Assembly: GCF_033473495.1 (NCBI RefSeq)
Contig: NC_088935.1
Coordinates: 4,588,001 to 4,652,000, forward strand
Origin: Cercospora beticola
Taxonomy: Eukaryota > Ascomycota > Dothideomycetes > Mycosphaerellales > Mycosphaerellaceae
Direction: 5' to 3'
Length of the DNA: 64,000 bases
Shown here: piece by piece, positions 41,753 to 51,801 of the stretch
Numbering within the stretch: position 1 is the stretch's first letter
Layout: every line of letters begins with the position of its first letter
Program-made: the position numbers and the translations under genes
Notes under the pieces: model-generated
The model's input: the letters and a program-made list of their open reading frames with translations, nothing else
Told to the model about the DNA's origin: nothing
Database searches by the model: none

Positions 41753-43777
41753 ATGGCATCGTGGTTTGGCAATGCGGCAAACGCCGAACTCGATGCGCAG
41801 ATCGAGCGGGCGACGGCCAGCTCGCTCGAGGATATCGCGCTCAACCTCGAGATTAGCGATGTCATTCGCAGCAAGACAGTGGCGCCTCGCGAGGCCATGC
41901 GCAGCCTCAAGCGTCGCATCGGCCACAAGAATCCCAACGTGCAGCTCGCTGCCCTCAGCCTGACAGACACATGCGTCAAGAACGGTGGCTCCCACTTCCT
42001 CGCCGAGATTGCCTCGCGCGAATTCGTCGACAACCTCACCAGCCTTCTGCGCGGCCCGCCCGGCACAACGAACCACGACGTGCAAGCCCGTATTCTCGAG
42101 CTGCTGCAAGACTGGGCTTCAGCCGCACAGCACCGCGACACTCTGAGCTACCTTTCCGAGACATATCGCACCTTACAGCACGAAGGCTTCCGCTTCCCGC
42201 CCCGAAACAACGTTGCCAGCAGCATGTTCGACTCGTCTGCTCCGCCTGAGTGGACCGATAGCGACGTGTGCATGCGCTGCCGCGAGAAATTCACCTTTAC
42301 GAATCGAAAGCATCACTGTCGGAATTGCGGCAATGTCTTCTGTGGCACTTGCTCGAGCAAGAGTCTCCCACTGCCTCATTTGGGCATTGTGCAGCCCGTG
42401 CGCGTGGACGACGGCTGCTACGCAAAATTGGTAGAGAAAGCCCGGGGTATGCCACAGAGTCCGCATGTTGCACCACGAACATTGTGGCAAGGATCCAGCG
42501 CGGGCTCCGCTACCATTGCTGAAGCTCCGAACGGATACGCTGCGGGGGAACGCATGCAGCCACGAGGCGCCCGCGTCACTGATGATAGTTTCGATGCCGA
42601 TTTGAAACGAGCACTTGAAATGAGCTTGGAGGAGAGTCAGACGCAGAAGGGAGCGGGTTACGTTCCGCAGTCGCAGTCAGCAGCAGCGAGCAAGACGACG
42701 ACCAAGGCACAGCACAACACGGCACAAGCGGATAGCGAAGAAGAAGATGCGGACCTCAAAGCAGCCATTGCTGCAAGTTTGCAGGATATGGAAGCACAAA
42801 AGACACGGCATGCACGCGAGCTCAAAGAGCAAGCGGCTTCGCAGTCAGGGCCTGGCCCGTCACAATATCGAGCGAATTCGCAATTCGAACTCACTCCAGT
42901 CGAAGCTGAGAACATCAACCTATTTTCGACGCTAGTGGACCGGTTACAGCATCAGCCTCCCGGCACAATTCTTCGCGAACCACAAATACAGGAGCTGTAC
43001 GAAAGTATCGGTACGCTGCGTCCGAAGCTCGCGCGCACGTATGGCGAGACCATGAGCAAGCATGACACACTCCTGGATCTCCATTCAAAGCTCGCCACCG
43101 TGGTTCGCTATTACGACCGCATGCTGGAAGAAAGAATGGCGAGTGCGTACAATTCAAGCAGGTACCACGCTTCCTCACATGCGCCAGCAATGTATTCTCA
43201 ATATCCTCAGCTCAATCCTGTCGGCGGGGACACGCAATACGGCGCCGAAAATTACTACAGTAGTAATGCTCCGCCTATGGATTCATATCATCACGTGCCG
43301 CAACGGAATGCATACGCTGAGCCGCAAACACAGTCAGCACCCTATCCTTCGTTTGATAGGCAGCGCGTGCCTTCCTACGAGCAGCAGGCTACGGAGAGTC
43401 TGTACCGCACGGACCAACCTTACCAAAGTCAGCCCGAGAATGCCGCCCCTGTCGAGCACTATGTCCCCCAGCAGCAACATAGCCATCATCCACAAGCACC
43501 AGCCCCGACACATCTCCAAGGAGACCCGGCGGCTAATTTCTATCGTGACGGCCATCAGCAACAGCCCCCACAAGCTCCGCAACAGCAGCCACATCCGTCA
43601 CATCCAGTACAACCGCCGGAGCAGCCTTCGCAGCCTCCATTGCAGCGGCAGCCCTCGCAGCCATCGCAGCAATACTACTATCAGCAAGCGATGCCACCCC
43701 CGCAGCAGCTGACAGCTCTGCCCAATGCGCCACAGCACGCTTTACCGGTGAAGGAAGAGAGCTTGATCGAGTTGTGA
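41753..43777 (+). CDS. VPS27: ESCRT-0 subunit Vps27/Hrs
   Basis: One exon, 674 residues starting [17 protein letters not shown] domain 1 to about 150 ([30 protein letters not shown]). The FYVE zinc finger is at about 167-230, with [31 protein letters not shown]; the R-K-H-H-C-R-N-C core binds phosphatidylinositol 3-phosphate. Two ubiquitin-interacting motifs follow ([15 protein letters not shown] at about 280 and [15 protein letters not shown] at about 332), then a coiled-coil core at about 385-460 expected to bind Hse1. The Tyr/Gln/Pro-rich tail ends in SLIEL, a clathrin-box-like terminus. It recruits ubiquitinated cargo and ESCRT-I to endosomes. Confidence 0.96.
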   Translation: MASWFGNAANAELDAQIERATASSLEDIALNLEISDVIRSKTVAPREAMRSLKRRIGHKNPNVQLAALSLTDTCVKNGGSHFLAEIASREFVDNLTSLLRGPPGTTNHDVQARILELLQDWASAAQHRDTLSYLSETYRTLQHEGFRFPPRNNVASSMFDSSAPPEWTDSDVCMRCREKFTFTNRKHHCRNCGNVFCGTCSSKSLPLPHLGIVQPVRVDDGCYAKLVEKARGMPQSPHVAPRTLWQGSSAGSATIAEAPNGYAAGERMQPRGARVTDDSFDADLKRALEMSLEESQTQKGAGYVPQSQSAAASKTTTKAQHNTAQADSEEEDADLKAAIAASLQDMEAQKTRHARELKEQAASQSGPGPSQYRANSQFELTPVEAENINLFSTLVDRLQHQPPGTILREPQIQELYESIGTLRPKLARTYGETMSKHDTLLDLHSKLATVVRYYDRMLEERMASAYNSSRYHASSHAPAMYSQYPQLNPVGGDTQYGAENYYSSNAPPMDSYHHVPQRNAYAEPQTQSAPYPSFDRQRVPSYEQQATESLYRTDQPYQSQPENAAPVEHYVPQQQHSHHPQAPAPTHLQGDPAANFYRDGHQQQPPQAPQQQPHPSHPVQPPEQPSQPPLQRQPSQPSQQYYYQQAMPPPQQLTALPNAPQHALPVKEESLIEL

Positions 43778-44143
43778 GCTAGCGCAGCAAATAGAATGCG
43801 TCAAAACCTGACCCAGCGCTTTCATGTCACCATGACTTTTCCTTGTGTCTGTTTCCCTCGCAATGACTCCAACACGTCTTGACGTGCCCGTGGCAAGCTG
43901 CGGCAATTCGTCCTCGTCATCGCGGGGTCCAGTCACGATGAGGTGCTCATTGAAGCCGCTCAGATCGACTGCCGCATTTCCAATGTATATGTGTTCAGGC
44001 CCGACATATGAGCCGAGCTGTTATCGAGATGAATCTGGCATTGAGACTCGTCTCCCTGCCAATCTAGGAGAGGACATGCTTGATATACTCCAAATATGGC
44101 CAAATGAGGTTGTCCACCAGGCGGCGTCGACAGCGCACAGCAT
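43778..44143. other. Convergent 3' intergenic region
   Basis: 366 bp between the VPS27 stop and the glycosyltransferase stop. Nothing beyond 3' UTRs is seen. Confidence 0.4.
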
Positions 44144-45678
44144 TCACGGCACTGTCCACGAATTCTTTCCCGAGCAATAATCGTCCAAGTTGGCCGCCCA
44201 CATGTCCACGCGCTCCACGATCCAGCCAGAGTGGACTCCAGTTTGGGCTTGACCTAGTCGGAACTGCGTGCCAATTGCGCAGCGGCCTTCTGCATCGACA
44301 GCATACTGTATACAAGTGGAATCCCTTTCGCAATGCTCACGGCATTCATGGAATGTCATCTCTGTCAAGGTCGTTTCAGGAAAATTGTTCCAGTCTTGCT
44401 TTTCAGACTCCAGCTGTGGACGGACGTAAGTCTTGTAGAGGTCGCGGTGATGTAAAATCTGCTCCGAACTGTCTTTCCAGATGGAGCCCAGGTGATGCTT
44501 TTTGATCCAATCTTGTTCGAACTCAAAGAGGTGACGCTTTTCGTCGGGGTTCAAATGATGGTATGAGAGAGCTGGGAGGCACCAGAGTCTGCGGTCTTCA
44601 CCTTTGTCTTCTGTCCAGTCCATTAAAGATGGGTTGCCGCCTACGATAATCAGTATTGGTGACAGACGAATACAGAAAGCACCCACCTTGGAACATCGGC
44701 CAGCTCCAGGTCAGATCGACGCCTGCGTCGTGTAGTGTCACACCTAGCACACAATCTCCGGCCCAGTGACCACCAGTGTAATCCCACAGATCTCGAGTAT
44801 GCTGCCTGTAGCTCTCTGCGCCAATTTTCAGAGCGGCAGATGAAAGCACGAATGCACTACCGCCGTGGGCGAAGATGTCATCTCCGATCATGACCTCGCT
44901 GCCGAAATATGCTGGTTTGCTGGGGTCCATTGTCGAGAGCCATTGCAACATGTTGCTCCATACCACGTATGTATCGGGTTCTACGAAAACATACCAGTTC
45001 ATGTTGGGGTACATTTCGTATGTGGCGTTGAGCATGGGGAGGAATTTCCATCTGCATAGCAAGTCAATAGAGTTCACAATATATTGCGTGGGTGAGCAGT
45101 GCTCACTTGTCAAGCCGCCATCCTGCATTATCATTCTTCCCAACGGGACCACTTTCCAAGCTGACTTTGCCAGAGAGTTCTTCAGTTGCGAGGTTCTCGC
45201 GACCCACTTGCAGGACATGCTGGTAATGTGAAAAGTCTTCATGAGTGGTCTTGATGTCTTCTGCAATATCTGCTAAGACATCGTGAATCTGATAGCCTTC
45301 AAATGTTTCGGCGTAGTCGGAAAAGATGGCCAGATGCTTGTAGCATTGAAATGTCGTGTTGAGATGCACTGGTAGTTTGTCTTTCACTTCGGTCGCACCA
45401 GTTCGCATGACCACGAGTACATCGTCGCCACCTGTTAATCCTTGGCAAGGAAGTTGATGAGGGCTGTCGACGGGGTCCGCCGGTTGTTGAGCGGCGGACA
45501 CAGATCCTGTGGTATCATGGCTCACCAGGCCGTCGGCAGGCTCGTAGGCAAATGGCTGTGTTCCAGGTGAAGTCCGCCATGTCGGGCCATTGAGGTGCAG
45601 AGCGGCAAGCACAGTGACGAATACAGCAGCCGCGAAGACAATGGCTTTCGTGGCTCTCGGGAGCCGTGTCAGGAGCAT
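44144..45678 (-). CDS. GT31-like (fringe-type) Golgi glycosyltransferase with C-terminal Cys-rich domain
   Basis: Three exons: 45107-45678, 44687-45051 and 44144-44640, giving 477 residues. A type II anchor (KAIVFAAAVFVTVLAALHL) lies at about 10-30, indicating a Golgi lumenal enzyme. The catalytic region contains DDVLVVMRTGATE, a K-W-x-F-L-P-M-L segment completed across the first intron, NMNWYVFVEPDTYVVWSNML (E-P-D in place of a D-D-D metal motif), HGGSAFVLSS and WAGDCVLGVTLHDAGV. The last 80 residues (CREHCERDSTCIQYAVDAEGRCAIG) have the Cys spacing of a PAN/Apple-like domain. Fungal members are common, but the sugar and acceptor are unknown. Confidence 0.88.
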
Positions 45679-46983
45679 CTTCCGAAGGGCACACGTGCCG
45701 AGCGCACTGCAGCGCCAAGGAGTGGCTTAAATGAGCTTGTGCGTCCGCGGAAAGCACGATGCTGCGATCAAGGCGGTGGTGATGAAGTTGCGCATTTGAG
45801 AGTCAGGCAGTGGATGTATGAACAAATGGAACAGACCAGAGTGCGGGTTGGGATGGAATACGAACAGGGGGTGCGCGTGCGTGCATGGTGGTCGAGGCAG
45901 TGGCCGGAGCTTGCAAAATAGGCGCGAGCGAAGCGAACCACTGCGTCGTATCCTGCCCACGCAATCACTTTTATCGTGGTGGGTCTTGCTGGTTTGAGAT
46001 CGCACTTCTCCTCCATTTCTATGCTGTCTATAACATCTGCGAGTCTTTCCACATCTGGCGGATGACGGTGAAACTAAATACCCTGCCCAGATGAACGATC
46101 TATGCGACGTGATTGCGGCAATTGATGGCAAATCCTGAGACGTTTGCTTGTCTCAACATCTGCGGCGCCAGAGCCGCACCAACAAAATACAGCACACAAC
46201 TGTTCTGTTGATCATTATTCAACTTCGTCACTCCATTCTATCTTTGCCTTTATCCCATATCTTTCAGGATTACCTTGCGGAACGTGAGACCTCCTTACAC
46301 ACCAAGACCCTACGAGATGCAGACTGATTCGTGGCATCTGCGCGGCTTCTACATCATTGAGCTGTCTTGAGCAACTTTGTAAAGAGACAGATTTAGCGCA
46401 TTCTGACCAAAAAAGAAACATTCACTCAAAGCGGTGCAGCAGTCGTGCCTGGAATAGTGTTCTTTGCCACTTGCAACAGGTGAAAGAGAAGGGAATGTTG
46501 AACGAAGGAAGAGAGCTGACATTGTCCTGGTTGGTGAATTGAATGACTCTGCTCCCAAAGTGAGAGATATTGACTCTGCCGCCGCGCATCGAGGTTGTCA
46601 TGCTTCTGTCTGAGAACTGCAAACTTTCTCGCAAGCCTTGCACATTACGAAGGCGTGAATAGCTGCTGTGAGGCAACTTGAATGTGCATACCTCAAGGCA
46701 CAGACCCCATGAACTCACAGCTGTCGATCCGATCGTGACTGGGGTACCTTGGACAGAGTGCCGTGACATGTCGCATCATGCAGAACAAATGTTTGCGATC
46801 TGTCTCTGCTTCCAGGCTATCGCGCTGCAATTGGGCGGAGCAATCCAGACGCTAATGGGAGTGTCCTGTTCGGTCCGCTCGACTCCACGATGTCGGTACT
46901 TTTGCCGAGTCGTCGTCACATGTTACACATGCTTCATGCAGCCTGACTGTTCGCAGATCGAAATCATGCCGCGCAGTCAGCTT
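45679..46983. other. 1.3-kb intergenic region with no supported gene
   Basis: Lies upstream of the glycosyltransferase and downstream of the dynactin p62 gene, both minus strand. Open frames are short and lack motifs. Composition becomes AT-rich at about 46080-46560, unlike the flanking genes. An unannotated small gene or noncoding RNA cannot be excluded. Confidence 0.35.
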
Positions 46984-48738
46984 TCATCTGCTAACCGTTA
47001 TCCTCCCCAGTCCCAGCACACACCAGTATGCTAGCTCTTTGGTCACTCTCTCTCTAGGCTTGGCCTTTTCCTCATGATGCAACGCTTCATGCCCGCTGGC
47101 ATCTGCTTCCCACTCGGCTCGTATGTAAACTGGTATCTCCAGTATGTCCTCGTCCTCCGCCAGTTCACCTTCTTGGCCGTCATCAGAGGTGGAGACGATA
47201 CTGGGACGTCGCTGTAGCCCGCCGGGAACAACTTCCAATATTACCGACGTTGTGTTTCGCGTACGTTCCCAGATTTTGCCTGCTTCGGGCTGGCGGTCGC
47301 CATCAGCTGCGCCTGTTAGGGATGCCATGGCTGCCTGTCTACCACCCTCACTAGTTGTAGAGTGAGACAATGCCTCGTCCCACATGTCTCCAGAAGGTCC
47401 AACGCTGAATGAAGGGCACAGGATTGTAACCTTGGATTGTATTCGACCCGGAGTTGTGGCAGGAGTCGCAAGCGAGATTTTCACTGTCTCGAAAATGGGA
47501 TTGCGTACAGTCAGAACATACTGGAGCGTCTGATAGGGCTGTAGCCTAACCTCATCCACGGCTTCAGTGCGTATTCGAAAGGCTGGGTTCGGTGTCGGAC
47601 CTGTAGATGACAGAGGTCTAGCCAGTAGTCGCGGGATATGCTGGGATGCAAGTAACCGAATCTTGTATCGCAGTCGATCCGGCTTCGTCTCGGGGCGGAC
47701 GAGAAACTGTCGACATGTCCTGCATCGTTTCCCCCTTCGAACTCGGAGTTTTGTAGCAACGGGCCAGGTGTGCTCCATGAGTCGAGCATCGAAGTTGTAA
47801 GGTGACTGTAGGCGTTGGGACTGTGTTGAGGTGCTCTTGAGACCGAGCCGCCTCATCCTGTCAATCGCTTCGTCGTCTGCATTGTCGCTTTCCGCTGTGA
47901 AAGTAGAAATGCCCTCTGCATGGTTGCCAGCTTCTCGCATGGGTTGGGGCTTCTCTCGGCTTTTCTTGAGCGAATTGTGTGACAGTCCCCCATAGAGACT
48001 CATAATGCGAGCCAGATTCGCCGGAGAGCTGTACGGGCTGTTGGAATAGAGGTTCGCCTGGTCGCTTGATTCACTCAATTGGTCCTTGTAGAATCGAGTC
48101 AAGCTGGCAAATGCGGCATCGTGTTGCGGACCTGGCTGCTGATCGTGTTGCTCAGCGCTTTGAGCTATACGCGACTTCCACAGCCTGCTCAATTGTTCGG
48201 TGACTTTGGTCGGTTTACTGAAGCGCACACCAATATCAAGCGAGCTCCAGTGGCAGTACTGACAGAGCAGGAAATATGACTCGCTTGCCGCCGCCGCCGC
48301 GTCCTCAGGCTTGAGATGCGGCTGGGCGGAGCGGTTCTTGGAGGCGTCAGCTACAGTGACGGCGAGGTTTGCGTGGCAGACGGGACAGTCGTAGCATTGT
48401 CGTGCGCACCTGTGGCAAGTGTCAACAGCAGCGCATGATCGCCGTGTCGCACATTACCTGTTGCCATCGGCCTTGACGCCGCTGCTGGGCACCTCGAACA
48501 TGCAATTTGGGCAATACCAGCACATCATCTCCTCGCTGCAGCACCGCAGACAGCGCGGTGCATTGCATTCGTCGCAGTATAGTAGCTGCTCGAGTGGGTG
48601 CAGCGAGTAGGCGGCGCGTGGCGCGTGCGGGTTGAAAGTCTCGTCGTCGCCCTCATCCTCCGCCGCCGTGGCAGTGGGAGCGCCGACGAGGTCGCTGCAC
48701 GGACAGGCATAGCGTGAGTATGGAAACGCCACGGTCAT
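46984..48738 (-). CDS. Dynactin subunit 4 (p62)
   Basis: Two exons, 48458-48738 and 46984-48409, joined over a 48-nt intron, giving 568 residues. The N-terminal third has the p62 zinc-binding Cys pairs: YACPC, LLYCDECNAPRCLRC, MMCWYCPNC, CYDCPVCHANL and FLLCQYCHWSSLDIGV. Further on are KKLRVRRGKRCRTCRQFLVRPE-type Cys (TKLRVRRGKRCRTC) and the beta-rich LQPYQTLQYVLTVRNPIFETVKISLATP; the end is TKELAYWCVLGLGRI. p62 sits on the pointed-end complex of dynactin, which activates dynein for nuclear migration and organelle transport. The intron is among the shortest in the window. Confidence 0.93.
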
Positions 48739-48876
48739 GATTGTGGTGTGCGGCGATGTTGGGTGCAGCGGAGTTGCTGGAGGGGGCGGCGTCGACAAAA
48801 GATTTGGGCCCGGCGCGTCTCCGCAATGTCGTCGCGCCCTCGCCTGGCTTGGTATCACAACAATCCACCCCCAAGC
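48739..48876. promoter_or_regulatory. 138-bp divergent promoter between dynactin p62 and GPI14
   Basis: Start codons at 48738 (minus) and 48877 (plus) leave only 138 bp for both 5' UTRs and promoters. It is GC-rich without a TATA box. The GPI14 frame stays open back through this spacer to 48748 with no upstream ATG. Confidence 0.5.
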
Positions 48877-50258
48877 ATGCAAAGCAGCAGCCGCCCCGCT
48901 CCCTCCGCCGGCTTCTGGCGCCCGGCAGTCGTCTTCTCGCTGGCCATCGCCGTGCGAGTTGTGCTGCTGCTCTACGGCCGCTGGCAGGACGCGAATCGTG
49001 CCATCAAGTACACCGATATTGACTACCTGGTCTTCACCGACGCCGCCAGATACGTCGCTCGTGGCCGCTCACCCTATGACCGCGCGACCTATCGCTATAC
49101 GCCTCTGTTAGCATGGCTGCTGCTGCCCACCACCTGGTCTGGCCTCTGGTTTGAATTTGGCAAAGCACTTTTTGCAGCCGGAGATGTCATCACGGGCTTC
49201 TTCACCTATCGCATCCTGCGGAGCCAGGGGCTGACCAGCACTCGCGCCCTCAAATTCGCTAGCATATGGCTGCTGAACCCAATGGTTGCCAACATCAGCA
49301 CGCGAGGAAGCTCTGAAGGACTGCTAGCAGTGCTTGTTGTGGCCACTCTGTGGGCTGTATTGTGCAGACACATCGTGTTAGCAGGCGCTCTCTTGGGCTT
49401 TGCAGTTCACTTCAAGATCTACCCTTTCATCTATGCAGCAAGCATCTTCTGGTGGCTCGGCAGCGCCCCCTCCACACCAATTGGGAGCACGCTGCCTACT
49501 TCTTTATCCGAGCTTGTAGCTCTGATCAATCGAGATCGTGTCTATCTCGTAGGCTCCAGTTTCATCACTTTCATGGCCTCTAATATTGTCATGTTCTACA
49601 TGTAAGCCTCCCTTGTTCCTCTGTGCATGATCTTGTCGCTGAGGATATTAGATATGGATATCCTTTCGTGGAGCACAGCTTCACCTACCACTTCACCAGA
49701 ATCGACCACAGACATAACTTCTCAGTCTACAATACACTCTTGCATTTGAGCTCTTCGCAAGCCGCAGACTCTGGCTTCCACATCGAATCATTGGCTTTCG
49801 TGCCTCAACTAGTGCTCGCTGTGGTAGCGATTCCTCTGCTGCTGGCAAAGGCAGATTTGCCGAGTACTATGCTTGCACAAACTTTTGCCTTCGTGACCTT
49901 CAATAAAGTGTGCACAAGTCAGGTAATTTTGAGATCAATTTTTTGCAAGACAGTGTAAGCTGATCTCAAACAGTACTTTCTATGGTACATGGTATTCTTG
50001 CCATTCTACCTTCCTTCATCATCGCTACTACGCGAGCCGCGGACTGGGATCACGGCATTGCTGTTATGGGTGGCGGGTCAAGCCCTCTGGCTGCAGCAGG
50101 GCTTTCAGCTCGAATTCCTGGGCAACTCCACATTTGTTCCTGGTCTCTGGCTTGCTGGCATCCTCTTTTTCCTCGCCAATTGTTGGATACTGGGGATCAT
50201 AGTAGAGGACGTGAAGCTCCAAGCGCATTCCAAAAATCGTCATGAAAAGACTGCATGA
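48877..50258 (+). CDS. GPI14: GPI mannosyltransferase 1 (PIG-M/Gpi14)
   Basis: Three exons: 48877-49601, 49652-49922 and 49974-50258, giving 426 residues. Many membrane spans are visible. The first lumenal loop has the YTDIDYLVFTDAARYVARGRSPYDRATYRYTPLLAWLLLP block with the D-x-D type catalytic motif (D-I-D). Later motifs are GFAVHFKIYPFIYAASI, YGYPFVEHSFTYHFTRIDHRHNFSVYN and [22 protein letters not shown], the last completed across intron 2. It adds the first mannose to glucosaminyl-acyl-phosphatidylinositol in the ER lumen during GPI-anchor synthesis, using dolichol-phosphate mannose. The protein ends in HEKTA. Confidence 0.96.
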
Positions 50259-50271
50259 GCTTGTTCATGCT

Positions 50272-51236
50272 TCATCCTCCGATAGCCTTCACGCAGCCCA
50301 TTGCAGCGCCAGCGGCGATTGCTCCGAGTACGAGCATCTGGAGCACAGTGTCAGTATGAAGACGCAAGAATGTTATCTGAGAGATGCCTACCTGAATAGC
50401 ATTTTGTAAACAAACCCAGCGACTGCACTCTCCAAGAACCGAAGTCTTCAGCCAACCGAACACGAATAATGCAACTCCCACGACGATGACGCTGCACCTG
50501 AACGCCTCGCTGATGCGATCAAGGAACAGATACGGAAGCAGCGGCACCAGACCCCCAAGGAAATATCCAGCGGCGATTGTCAAACCTGCAGTATACGCTT
50601 TTGACGATGGAAAGTTGGCCTCAGCAAGCCCATGATGAAACGCCATCAAGAAATCCACCAATCTGCCCTCAGACTGCAAATCCTTCATGAGAGCATCCAT
50701 CGAGTCGTGAGACAAGCTGTACTCGCGAAATGTCGATCGAGCCATATCACAAGCAGCTTGAGGATCGGTAGCCACAATGTTCCTGGTCTTCTGAAGTGTC
50801 GTCAAATACGCGTCGGCTTCACTTTTTGCACCCAGGTACCCGCCAAGACCCATGGAGATGGCCCCGGCAACGAGCTCTGCGAAACCGGCATAGATGACGA
50901 GATCGGTGGTGCCCAGGGCTGATAGACCGGCTGTTAATGCGAAGGGTACCTGCGGCGATTGTTAGTTACTTCGTTCGAAGTTCAGTTGAGGAAGTTGCTG
51001 ACCGTCAAACCGTCTGAGAGACCAATCGTGGCATCGGAGACCACTCTGGGAGAAATGTGGAAAGCGAACAAGGATGATTGCGAGCTTTTCTCGTTCTGCT
51101 CATCATTGAGAGCGTCGAGGGTGGTATTGGTGTCGATGGAGTGTTGTCGAGGGCCGTGTTCTGCATCAAGCAAGCGTTGATATTCTCCGTCTTTCTTTGC
51201 GGGAAAGAGCACGTTCTTGAGACATGCGAGAACCAT
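50272..51236 (-). CDS. CCC1: Vacuolar iron/manganese transporter, VIT1/Ccc1 family
   Basis: Three exons: 51003-51236, 50392-50949 and 50272-50337, giving 285 residues. The first membrane segment carries RVVSDATIGLSDGLTVPFALTAGLSALG, the signature of the family and split by intron 1. It is followed by AGFAELVAGAISMGLGGYLGAKSEADAY and a long acidic helical metal-binding hub (TLQKTRNIVATDPQAACDMARS). Two or three further spans end at LVLGAIAAGAAMGCVKAIGG. Such proteins export Fe2+ or Mn2+ into the vacuole to prevent toxicity. ATG 51236 is the first in-frame ATG in a frame that opens further upstream without one. The 54-nt second intron is open in frame. Confidence 0.93.
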
Positions 51237-51801
51237 GCTGGCTGCGTTGACAACTGAAGCCGTCAGTGGTAATTTGTTGTCTTGTGAAAGGCGTTGTGGT
51301 AAAGCTGTGAGCAGTAACGAGGTAGTGCAGGGTACATAAAAGGTCCGCAGGTAATCAGCTAAATCCCGATTGGCCACAGCACATGCCTGTTCGTGAGCTT
51401 CTGCATGTGCGAAGCTAGAAGCTAGAAGGTACGACCGTTGCTGATGGCTCGTGATATGCGCGTCTCGAACTTGCTCGATCTGTATTCCTTAACGGCAATG
51501 CCGATTGACATTGCGGGTGTCGTTGCACCGTGAGACATTATGGACTATGTACACTTTCTGAACACATGTTGGAAAAGCAAGACAAATCTCGACTATGGTA
51601 TCTCTCGTTCCCCCATGACAAAAATGATGCTGCAGAGTGGTCCTATCTAGTAGCTGTGACATGATGACGAAGGCCGTGGGTATCCTGTCTGTAGTGGCGG
51701 ATGGCTTGACCAGCGCCGTCGCTCCGCCATGCAGCAAATTGTACGTAAAAGCTGTTGCTGGGGAACAATAATTCGTTTCAATGAGCGCGGTGGTAACTGT
51801 C
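51237..51801. other. Promoter of the VIT transporter and 3' end of the kelch-like gene
   Basis: 565 bp. The transporter frame continues open, without an ATG, to about 51377. No other gene is supported. Confidence 0.35.
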
